From contig JBNAWB010000198.1 in the NCBI GenBank assembly GCA_049699975.1, forward strand, positions 1-6,624: a DNA stretch of 6,624 bases, given 5' to 3'. The notes under the pieces are model-generated. The model had not been told where the DNA came from. It saw only the letters and a program-made list of their open reading frames with translations, and ran no database searches. The position numbers and the translations under genes are program-made. Shown piece by piece: positions 1 to 5,214 of this stretch. Positions within the stretch are counted from its first letter, which is position 1. Each line of letters begins with the position of its first letter. Source of the DNA: CAZAGD01 sp049699975 (GTDB lineage: Bacteria; Desulfobacterota; SM23-61).

Positions 1-74
1 TTAATGCCCAGTCAATTTTAATTTCGCCCCGCTTGCCTCTGCCTGAGCCATATAAAGCTATTTGCCAAAACTGA
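1..74. other. Left-edge sequence, no assignable gene
   Basis: The + strand has a frame open from the window edge to a TGA at 72-74 (about 23 codons, ending PYKAICQN). The - strand has a frame open across the same bases towards the edge (reading QIALYGSGRGKRG). Either could be the end of a neighbouring gene, but neither resembles a family I recognise, and frames this short are expected by chance. The segment lies upstream of the sugar dehydrogenase and might also hold its promoter, although I see no convincing -35/-10 pair. Confidence 0.15.
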
Positions 75-104
75 TCGATGGTCAGATTTCATTTTGCAGA
101 AAGA

Positions 105-118
105 AAGGAGAAAGGGAG
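105..118 (+). promoter_or_regulatory. Ribosome binding site of the sugar dehydrogenase
   Basis: The purine-rich run AAGGAGAAAGGGAG ends 3 nt before the ATG at 122. AAGGAG at 105-110 is 11 nt from that ATG and GGGAG at 114-118 is 3 nt away. Neither spacing is ideal, but together they make 122 a better start than the in-frame TTG at 62, which has no such motif. This is the only clear Shine-Dalgarno-like sequence before any gene in the window. Confidence 0.6.
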
Positions 119-121
119 AAG

Positions 122-1768
122 ATGGCTGAGTATTCATTGAGTCCAAGCGGTGAAAAATTTAAATTACCAGAAGCAGAAGATTTTCAAAAAGAGTTTTTGA
201 GGCTGCAAGAAATAGTAAAAGAACAGCGCGCGATGGGGCGGGAGATTGTGGTGGTCATGGGCTTGGGATTTGTGGGGGCAGTAATGGCGGCCGTGGTGGC
301 CGATACAGTTGATAAAGAAAATGGAAAGCCTACGAAATTCGTCATCGGCATGCAAAGACCAAGCACGCGCAGTTTTTGGAAGATTCCTTGGATCAATAGA
401 GGTATTTCTCCGATTAGTTCCGAAGATCCAGAAGTGGCGCCCATGATTTATCGTTGTGTAAATGAAAAGAAGACTCTTATCGCCACTTATACATATGAGG
501 CTTTGAAATTTGCTGATGTGGTGGTGGTTGATATCCAATGCGATTATTTGAAGGAGTCCCTGGGAAATGTGCGCACCGGCCGAGCAGATATGGAAGCTCT
601 GGAGGAATCCATAGAGATCATGGCTGAACATGTGCCGGCGAATGCGCTTATTTTAATCGAGACTACCGTCGCTCCGGGAACTACCGAACAGATAGCCTAC
701 CCCATTATTAAAAAGGCTTTTAAGAAGAGAGGTATAAATAGTGATCCCCTTTTAGCTCATAGCTTTGAACGAGTCATGCCGGGAAGAAATTACGTGGCCA
801 GTATACGCGAATTCTGGAGGGTTTGCAGCGGAGTGAATGAAGAAGCTAAAAAGCGGGTGGTAAAATTTTTAAATGAGATTATCAACACAGAAAAATATCC
901 GTTGACCGTTCTTGATCGACCTATTGAATCTGAAACCGCCAAGATAGTAGAGAATAGCTACCGAGCAACAATTTTAGCTTTTTTAGATGAATGGAGCACT
1001 TTTGCGGAGAGGAATGGAGTTGATCTGGTAAAAGTAATAGAAGCGATTAAGGTTCGTCCTACTCATAATAATATTATTTTCCCCGGGCCTGGAATTGGTG
1101 GATACTGCCTTCCTAAAGATGGGGGGCTGGGGATTTGGGCTTACCAGCATATTCATGGTTGGCAAGATGATATTTTCAAAATAACGCCGCTGGCTATAGA
1201 TATAAATGATACCAGAGCCCTGCATGTTGCTCAGCTTACCAGAGATGCTTTACGGAATATGGGCCGGCCAATAGCGGCAGCGGAGATACTTTTGCTGGGG
1301 GCGTCTTATAAAGAAGATGTAGGGGATACACGCTATAGTGGCTCGGAATTAATTGTGCGGCGACTTACGGAGATGGGCGCAGATATGCGGGTGCATGATC
1401 CTTATGTTTTGCGCTGGTGGGAGTTCGAGAAGCAGGATGAATATCCGGGAGATACGCGTAGTTTAAAGAGATTCTTCCGAGGCCAAGAGAAGTTAAAAGA
1501 TTTATGTGTCGAGCAAGATTTAAAAAAGGCCCTATCTGGAATAGATGCTCTTATTTTTGCCGTCCGCCATAAACATTATTTAAATCTTAATCCCGATGAA
1601 GTGGTCCAAGATGCCGGTGGGCCGATCGCGGTTATAGATTGCTTTGGGATTCTCGACGATGCTAAAATTAGAAGGTATTTTGAATTAGGATGCGAGGTAA
1701 AAGGATTAGGCAGAGGGCATGTAAAGCGGATTAAGGATGAAGTAAGACAGAAAAGAAGCGAGGAATAA
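122..1768 (+). CDS. Nucleotide-sugar dehydrogenase (UDP-glucose/GDP-mannose dehydrogenase superfamily)
   Basis: This is a cytoplasmic NAD-dependent enzyme, 548 residues from ATG122, that should oxidise the C6 hydroxyl of a sugar nucleotide to a carboxylate for polysaccharide synthesis. Visible motifs are the Rossmann nucleotide loop GLGFVG (residues 47-52), INRGISPI of the N-terminal domain, ETTVAPGTT, the ERVMPGR substrate segment, the ETAKIVENSYRA helix of the central domain, and GGYCLPKD with the catalytic thiol Cys329. A C-terminal nucleotide-binding domain follows, with LGASYKEDVGDTRYS. Typical family members are about 430-450 residues. The excess here is about 46 residues before the Rossmann loop and an insertion around the WWEFEKQDEYPGDTR segment of the C-terminal domain. 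An upstream TTG at 62 would add 20 charged residues, but the ribosome binding site favours ATG122. The substrate (UDP-Glc, UDP-ManNAc, UDP-GlcNAc or GDP-Man) cannot be decided from sequence alone. Proximity to prsK/prsR suggests a role in exopolysaccharide supply (inference). Confidence 0.9.
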   Translation: MAEYSLSPSGEKFKLPEAEDFQKEFLRLQEIVKEQRAMGREIVVVMGLGFVGAVMAAVVADTVDKENGKPTKFVIGMQRPSTRSFWKIPWINRGISPISSEDPEVAPMIYRCVNEKKTLIATYTYEALKFADVVVVDIQCDYLKESLGNVRTGRADMEALEESIEIMAEHVPANALILIETTVAPGTTEQIAYPIIKKAFKKRGINSDPLLAHSFERVMPGRNYVASIREFWRVCSGVNEEAKKRVVKFLNEIINTEKYPLTVLDRPIESETAKIVENSYRATILAFLDEWSTFAERNGVDLVKVIEAIKVRPTHNNIIFPGPGIGGYCLPKDGGLGIWAYQHIHGWQDDIFKITPLAIDINDTRALHVAQLTRDALRNMGRPIAAAEILLLGASYKEDVGDTRYSGSELIVRRLTEMGADMRVHDPYVLRWWEFEKQDEYPGDTRSLKRFFRGQEKLKDLCVEQDLKKALSGIDALIFAVRHKHYLNLNPDEVVQDAGGPIAVIDCFGILDDAKIRRYFELGCEVKGLGRGHVKRIKDEVRQKRSEE

Positions 1769-1770
1769 AA

Positions 1771-1889
1771 TAAATAGGACGCAGATGGACGCAGATAAAC
1801 GCAGATAAAGAATATTTAATAAAGTTAATAAAAGCCTTATAAAAAATTATTATTTATCCTGAAAATCTGCGTTTATCTGCGTTCCATAA
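1771..1889. repeat. GCAGAT-type intergenic repeat, left copy
   Basis: The element begins 2 nt after the dehydrogenase stop codon. Its head is three consecutive 10-bp steps, GGACGCAGAT (1777-1786), GGACGCAGAT (1787-1796) and AAACGCAGAT (1797-1806). A 58-nt AT-rich middle separates the head from the tail ATCTGCGTTTATCTGCGT (1865-1882), which is the exact reverse complement of 1789-1806. A transcript could therefore fold an 18-bp perfect stem. Bases 1771-1812 are identical (42/42) to 2297-2338 on the other side of the GxxExxY gene. Bases 1853-1889 match 2690-2726 at 36 of 37 positions. The repeat supplies the whole leader of the GxxExxY gene. I take it for one copy of a dispersed genomic repeat; its mobility is inferred. 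Confidence 0.9.
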
Positions 1890-1898
1890 TAAACAAAA

Positions 1899-2303
1899 AT
1901 GGCCCAGAATTTTGAGGGTTTTAAGCATAAGGACTTAACAGATAAGATTATCAGTATCTTTTATAAAGTCTATAACAAACTTGGCTATGGATTCTTGGAG
2001 AAGGTTTATGAAAATGCAATGATGATTGAATTTCAAAAAGAGAACATCCCGGCAATTTCTCAGGCGCCCATAAAAGTGCTCTATGAAGGGACAATTGTGG
2101 GTGAATATTTTGCTGATATTTTGGTGAATAATAAAATAATTTTGGAGATAAAAGCAGCTAAAAATTTAATCGAAGAGAATGATGCCCAATTATTGAATTA
2201 CCTTAAAGCAACTGATATAGAAGTAGGGATATTACTTAATTTCGGACCTAAGCCGGAAATTCGGCGTAAGGCATTTGATAATTGGCGAAAAAGTTTTAAA
2301 TAG
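1899..2303 (+). CDS. GxxExxY family protein (PD-(D/E)XK-like fold)
   Basis: A small protein of 134 residues, the usual length for the GxxExxY (also named GxxExxR) family. The naming motif is GFLEKVY at residues 31-37. The family core follows: an acidic residue in FADILV (Asp73), EIKA (Glu83, Lys85), AQLLNYLKAT (96-105) and LLNFG (112-116), then a basic IRRK. Asp73 with Glu83-x-Lys85 fits the catalytic pattern of the PD-(D/E)XK nuclease fold, to which the family is assigned; no member's biological role is established to my knowledge. There is no Shine-Dalgarno motif before ATG1899, only an A-rich leader from the repeat. The TAG stop (2301-2303) lies inside the identical 42-bp repeat sequence that begins at 2297, so gene and repeat are fused at the 3' end. 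No signal peptide or membrane segment is visible. The flanking repeats make transfer or cassette movement plausible. Confidence 0.88.
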   Translation: MAQNFEGFKHKDLTDKIISIFYKVYNKLGYGFLEKVYENAMMIEFQKENIPAISQAPIKVLYEGTIVGEYFADILVNNKIILEIKAAKNLIEENDAQLLNYLKATDIEVGILLNFGPKPEIRRKAFDNWRKSFK

Positions 2304-2390
2304 GACGCAGATGGACGCAGATAAACGCAGATAAAGAACATTTCCAAAATTAAAAAGCCATTTAAAAGAATTTTTTATCCTGAAAATCTG

Positions 2391-2460
2391 TAAATTGGGG
2401 TCAGGTCTTGTATTTTAACATTCCTCCCCTACTGCGCTTAATAAAACAGAGGAAACTATA
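2391..2460. mobile_element. Possible RAYT-type element end inside tandem unit 1
   Basis: This segment replaces the normal tail of the GCAGAT repeat and contains TTGGGGTCAGGTCTTG followed by TATTTTAACATT. From memory, this motif resembles sequence near IS200-like REP-associated tyrosine transposase (RAYT) genes in several environmental bacterial lineages. The half-sites TTCCTC (2421-2426) and GAGGAA (2449-2454) can pair across a 22-nt loop. No transposase gene is present, so this would be a non-autonomous end or remnant. The match is recollection, not a database search. Confidence 0.35.
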
Positions 2461-2548
2461 GAACGCAGATTGATGTAGATGAACGCAGATAAAGAACATT
2501 TCCAAAATTAAAAAGCCATTTAAAAGAATTTTTTATCCTGAAAATCTG

Positions 2549-2618
2549 TAAATTGGGGTCAGGTCTTGTATTTTAACATTCCTCCCCTACTGCGCTTAAT
2601 AAAACAGAGGAAACTATA
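2549..2618. mobile_element. Possible RAYT-type element end inside tandem unit 2
   Basis: A second copy of the segment at 2391-2460, 158 bp downstream and identical to it by eye. It probably arose by tandem duplication of the composite unit rather than by a second insertion, because the flanking bases are duplicated with it. Confidence 0.35.
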
Positions 2619-2732
2619 GAACGCAGATTGATGTAAATGAACGCAGATAAAGAACATTTCCAAAATTAAAAAACCATTTAAAAGATTTTTTTATCCTGAA
2701 AATCTGCGTTTATCTGCGTACCATAAGCTTTT

Positions 2733-3827
2733 ATGGTTTTTCCGACTTTTTCATATATAGGGGCTTTTTTTAGTTTAATCCTGGCCATTTATATTTTGAT
2801 CAGGGATTGGCGGGTTTTTGTGCATCGCATTTTTGCTTTAGGAATGACAGTCCTGGCTTTGGAGGCCGCATTTGGAGGTTTTAGCTTTTCTGCAGCCAGC
2901 TCTGAAGAAATATTAAAATGGGAGTTTTTAAGAATAACTATCTCTTCTTTTTTACCAGGAATATGGCTAATTTTTGCCCTATCTCTGGGACAAAAAAATT
3001 ATAAGGAGAATATTAAAAAATGGCGTTGGGTTTTATTACCCATGTTTTTAATCCCGATAGCTTTAGTGATAATTTTTAAAAATCAATTATTTATAAATGG
3101 GGCATCTGCACCAATTATTTCTAAAGGATTGTTGCCAATAGGCTGGCCAACCAAATCATTCTATATTGTTTTTTTAATCAGTGCTGTATTGATTTTGGCA
3201 TGCTTAGAAAGAACTTTGCGAGCGACTTCTGGTGCTACGCGCTGGCAAGTAAAATTTATGATTCTCGGCCTGGCCTCCATTTCCGCTCTGAGGATCTATA
3301 CCGGCAGTCAGGTATTACTTTATTCAATGTTGGATGTCTCAGAGAATACCATTAATAATTTTGGGTTAATTGCCGGAAATACTTTAATGGCCATTTCTTT
3401 TATTCGCATGCCCAAAATAATTTTGACTATTTATCCATCTCAAAGTTTTCTTTATAATTCGGTTGTAATTTTGATCATTGGGATTTACCTGATCATTGTA
3501 GGAGTTTTGGCAAAAATAATACATTTTTTTGGATATACACAAATCTTTCCCTTTTCTTTTCTATTTATATTTTTGGCGATCACTTTGCTCGCCACATTTA
3601 TCTTATCTGAAAAAGTTCGCCAAAAAATCAGGGAGTTCATTAGCCGTCATTTAGTAAGATCTCGTTACGATTATCGGGAACAATGGAGAGAATTTACGAA
3701 GAGGACTTCATCCATAATCGACATTGATCAGTTAAGTAAAGCGGTAACTAACTTTATAGCCGATACCTTCGGTGTTTCCACGGCATCCATATGGTTACTT
3801 TATGAAAAAAAGGGGGGTTCCGCCTAA
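2733..3827 (+). CDS. prsK: PrsK, N-terminal frame: membrane sensor region and first part of GAF domain
   Basis: This frame encodes the sensor half of a PEP-CTERM-system histidine kinase. Its 364 residues contain about eight or nine hydrophobic segments (roughly residues 6-24, 30-52, 66-86, 97-115, 142-160, 171-197, 208-226, 240-268 and 272-292). A cytoplasmic linker follows, FISRHLVRSRYDYREQWREF (302-321), which resembles the linker I recall in PrsK proteins. A GAF-like domain then starts at about residue 325 (IIDIDQLSKAVTNFIADTFG, ASIWLLY). The frame ends four codons after an A7G6 run (GGSA, then TAA at 3825-3827), in the middle of the GAF domain. Sequence similarity continues without a gap in the -1 frame (3812-4957). 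ATG2733 opens directly at the first membrane segment, as expected for the family, but has no Shine-Dalgarno motif and follows the repeat tail by 6 nt. If no frameshift occurs, this product is a membrane protein with no kinase. Confidence 0.85.
   Translation: MVFPTFSYIGAFFSLILAIYILIRDWRVFVHRIFALGMTVLALEAAFGGFSFSAASSEEILKWEFLRITISSFLPGIWLIFALSLGQKNYKENIKKWRWVLLPMFLIPIALVIIFKNQLFINGASAPIISKGLLPIGWPTKSFYIVFLISAVLILACLERTLRATSGATRWQVKFMILGLASISALRIYTGSQVLLYSMLDVSENTINNFGLIAGNTLMAISFIRMPKIILTIYPSQSFLYNSVVILIIGIYLIIVGVLAKIIHFFGYTQIFPFSFLFIFLAITLLATFILSEKVRQKIREFISRHLVRSRYDYREQWREFTKRTSSIIDIDQLSKAVTNFIADTFGVSTASIWLLYEKKGGSA
3806..3812 (+). other. Candidate -1 frameshift site A AAA AAG in prsK
   Basis: In the upstream frame the codons are GAA AAA AAG GGG GGT, which puts the heptamer A AAA AAG in the exact X XXY YYZ phase. 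This is the heptamer used for programmed -1 frameshifting in E. coli dnaX. Slipping back one base gives GGG GGG TTC CGC and joins the frame encoding the rest of PrsK. The zero frame stops 12 nt later. A short downstream hairpin is possible, CCGC (3820-3823) with GTGG (3828-3831) including one G-U pair, but it is weak. No upstream Shine-Dalgarno-like stimulator of the dnaX type is visible. The same A7G6 run is also a classic place for a one-base deletion or a base-calling error. Confidence 0.5.
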
Positions 3828-4957
3828 GTGGTTCAACAGCTTATTCTTTGGAGGAGTCTCCTTTTTTAATACTTTCAGAAAAAGAGAATTTCAATTTCGT
3901 GGGGAAATTTAAAAACACCAATTTGATTGACTTTCAGAGCTATGGAGACTTAGCAATAGATGAATTTAAGAAGATAAATAAGCAATTTTTTCAAGGAAAA
4001 AGGATTAGATATGGTATTCCTTTGGTAATAAATGAAAATGTCTTAGGGATGATGACAATTAATGAGAAGGTAACTAAGAACGAATTCACCATTGAAGATT
4101 TTGATTTACTGAAGACAATTTCTGATCAAGTTGCCGCTGCTTTGCTCAATTTGAAACTCTCTGAACAACTTCGGGATTTAAAAGAATTAGAAGCTTTGCG
4201 CACAATTTCAGCCTTTATCATGCATGATTTGAAAAATGTAGCTTCTACCCTCTCTTTAACGATGCAGAACCTGCCCATTTATTATGAGAATCCTGAGTTT
4301 CGTCAAGATGCGGTGCATGTTACGGAGCAGAGTTTAAACAAAATAAACAGCCTTTGCATCGGGCTTTCTGCCCTAAGCCACAAAATAGAAATTAAAAAAA
4401 TAAATAGCGATATTAATAAGCTTATTTTGGAGACTTTTTCATCTTTGAATATTTTCCCTTCTTCCCAATTAAATATTTCCTCTTTCGATTTTGATAATAC
4501 CTCTCCGCATATGAGAGAGGAGCAAGATAAGGGGGAAAGGCAAGCCCCTCTCCAAGTATTTGAATGGAAATTAAATGGAAGCAAAATTTTGGTTTTTTAC
4601 AACCCACAAGTCCAGATTAACTCTCTCTTTGATCCAGAGCAGATTCATAAAGTAATAGTCAATCTTTTGCTTAATGCTAAAGATGCACTTAGAGATGGAG
4701 GCCGGATCGAGATAAGCACCAAACAAAATAAGAATTGGATCGAAATTTCGGTTAGTGATAATGGCTGCGGGATGAGCAAAGAGTTCATAGAAAAATCACT
4801 CTTTCGGCCATTTAAAACAACTAAGAAAAAAGGGATGGGTATCGGCCTTTTCCAGAGCAAGATGATCATCGAAGCCCACGGTGGAGTCATGGAAGTGGAG
4901 AGTAAGGAGAATGTGGGAACAACTTTTAAGATTTTGTTGCCATATAATGAGCATTAA
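3812..4957 (+). CDS. prsK: PrsK, C-terminal frame: rest of GAF, phosphoacceptor and ATPase domains
   Basis: This is the catalytic half of the kinase in the -1 frame. The frame is open from 3806; its first start-type codon is a TTG at 3848 without a ribosome binding site, so I treat it as a continuation rather than a separate gene. Joined at the A7G6 run, the whole protein is 741 residues. In that numbering the GAF domain ends around 480 (GIPLVINENVLGMMTINEK, then a helix into SEQLRDLKELEAL). The phosphoacceptor is His498 in FIMHDLKN, as in PrsK. The HATPase boxes are all present: NLLLNAKDA (644-652), DNGCGM (676-681), the FRPF box and GMGIGL (701-706). The half is therefore intact and under selection until recently, or still functional through frameshifting. 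Residues about 590-609 look like an in-frame insertion. Its partner is PrsR, encoded 257 nt downstream. Confidence 0.85.
   Translation, partial: GGFRLSGSTAYSLEESPFLILSEKENFNFVGKFKNTNLIDFQSYGDLAIDEFKKINKQFFQGKRIRYGIPLVINENVLGMMTINEKVTKNEFTIEDFDLLKTISDQVAAALLNLKLSEQLRDLKELEALRTISAFIMHDLKNVASTLSLTMQNLPIYYENPEFRQDAVHVTEQSLNKINSLCIGLSALSHKIEIKKINSDINKLILETFSSLNIFPSSQLNISSFDFDNTSPHMREEQDKGERQAPLQVFEWKLNGSKILVFYNPQVQINSLFDPEQIHKVIVNLLLNAKDALRDGGRIEISTKQNKNWIEISVSDNGCGMSKEFIEKSLFRPFKTTKKKGMGIGLFQSKMIIEAHGGVMEVESKENVGTTFKILLPYNEH
4500..4556. repeat. Possible palindromic repeat inserted in frame within prsK
   Basis: The segment has CCTCTC (4500-4505) pairing with GAGAGG (4515-4520), then an AAGGGGGAAAGG run and CCCCTCTCC (4546-4554 region). 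Its purine/pyrimidine runs differ sharply from the AT-rich coding sequence around it. It encodes a charged stretch (SPHMREEQDKGERQAPL) between the phosphoacceptor helices and the ATPase domain, where the kinase has a tolerant linker. It resembles dispersed CCTCTCC/GGAGAGG palindromes found between genes in many genomes; that similarity is from memory. Confidence 0.3.
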
Positions 4958-4973
4958 TAAAAAATGTTAGGAG

Positions 4974-5141
4974 TTGTGGGTTACGAGTCCCCACGCTTCA
5001 TGTGAAGAAACCATTCTCCATTTGAAATTCTTGAAAGATACACATAATATTGAATTCCCTTCTATTATTAATTTTCTTAGCCCTTATGAAAATTTGGGAA
5101 GCAAGATAAACAAATTTATTGATTATTTTGAGAAAAAATAG
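4974..5141 (+). other. Short open frame in the prsK-prsR gap, doubtful
   Basis: A frame of 55 codons runs from a TTG at 4974 to TAG at 5139-5141, with a plausible protein-like end (INFLSPYENLGSKINKFIDY). It has no ATG start and no ribosome binding site, and I recognise no family. It may be a small remnant of an inserted gene or simply a chance frame in AT-rich DNA. The candidate promoter at 5022-5050 lies inside it, which argues against coding. Confidence 0.15.
5022..5050 (+). promoter_or_regulatory. Putative sigma-70-type promoter for prsR
   Basis: TTGAAA (5022-5027) and TAATAT (5045-5050) are separated by 17 nt, close to the TTGACA/TATAAT consensus. A start near 5057 would give a leader of about 158 nt before prsR. 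Such matches are common in AT-rich sequence, but this is the best I see between the two genes and would allow prsR to be expressed independently of prsK. Confidence 0.35.
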
Positions 5142-5214
5142 AATAATCATTCAAAAAAAGCGGATGAATTATAATTCTTAACCCGCAAGTCATGATTCGC
5201 AGCCTGTAACTCGT

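Larger units (their letters stand above)
2325..2706. repeat. 158-bp tandem repeat, two full units and a partial third
   Basis: Unit 1 (2325-2482) and unit 2 (2483-2640) start at ACGCAGATAAAGAACA and differ, by eye, at a single base (G at 2478, A at 2636). A third copy starts at 2641 and stays aligned through GAAAATCTG near 2706 with a few changes. There it departs into the standard inverted tail of the repeat rather than the inserted 70-bp segment. Each full unit is a repeat head and middle followed by that extra segment and a new, degenerate 10-bp ladder (GAACGCAGAT, TGATGTAGAT, GAACGCAGAT). Near identity implies recent duplication or ongoing homogenisation. Confidence 0.92.
2297..2726. repeat. 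GCAGAT-type intergenic repeat, right copy, expanded
   Basis: This is the counterpart of the left copy, with the same 10-bp steps (2303-2312, 2313-2322, 2323-2332) and the same tail arm ATCTGCGTTTATCTGCGT (2702-2719), which is the exact reverse complement of 2315-2332. Instead of a short middle it holds two nearly identical 158-bp units and a partial third, so the arms are 369 nt apart. It fills the whole stretch between the GxxExxY stop and prsK and ends 6 nt before the prsK start codon. It therefore supplies all visible upstream sequence of prsK. I see no clear promoter or Shine-Dalgarno motif in it. Confidence 0.88.
4971..5191. repeat. Imperfect inverted repeat between prsK and prsR
   Basis: GAGTTGTGGGTTACG (4971-4985) and the reverse complement of 5177-5191 (GACTTGCGGGTTAAG) agree at 12 of 15 positions. 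A second pair, TACGAGT (4982-4988) and ACTCGTA (5209-5215), is exact, and its right half includes the A of the prsR start codon. Sequences of the GGGTTACGAGT type recur as intergenic repeats in some environmental genomes (recollection). The arms bracket almost the whole 257-nt gap, which could mark an inserted small element. Confidence 0.35.

Noticed and set aside
62..121. Upstream TTG start at 62 for the sugar dehydrogenase
   Set aside because: It has no ribosome binding site and would add a charged 20-residue leader (MPKLIDGQISF...), part of which is the translated Shine-Dalgarno region. ATG122 follows a purine-rich run and suits the protein better.
164..631. Long reverse-strand frame opposite the dehydrogenase (155 codons)
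   Set aside because: It lies fully inside a gene with clear catalytic motifs, its translation resembles no family, and it has no start signal. The other reverse-strand frames at 983-1225, 4303-4890, 5310-6119 and 6303-6512 are rejected for the same reason.
1807..1864. Rho-independent terminator for the sugar dehydrogenase in the left repeat
   Set aside because: The 18-bp arms are separated by a 58-nt AT-rich loop and are not followed by a U-run, so this is not a standard intrinsic terminator. The repeat could still affect transcription in other ways.
2297..2726. CRISPR array suggested by the regularly repeated units
   Set aside because: The 158-bp units are contiguous and near identical with no unique spacers. 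The short 10-bp steps also have no spacers, and no cas gene is present.
2796..2830. Sigma-54-like element (TGGCGGG...TTGTGC) inside the start of prsK
   Set aside because: The spacing between the GG and GC elements does not fit the strict 10-nt rule, and it lies within coding sequence of the first membrane segments.
3848..4957. C-terminal half of prsK as an independent gene starting at TTG3848
   Set aside because: There is no ribosome binding site before TTG3848, and similarity to the GAF domain runs continuously through the frame junction. A separate soluble kinase is possible but less likely than a joined product.
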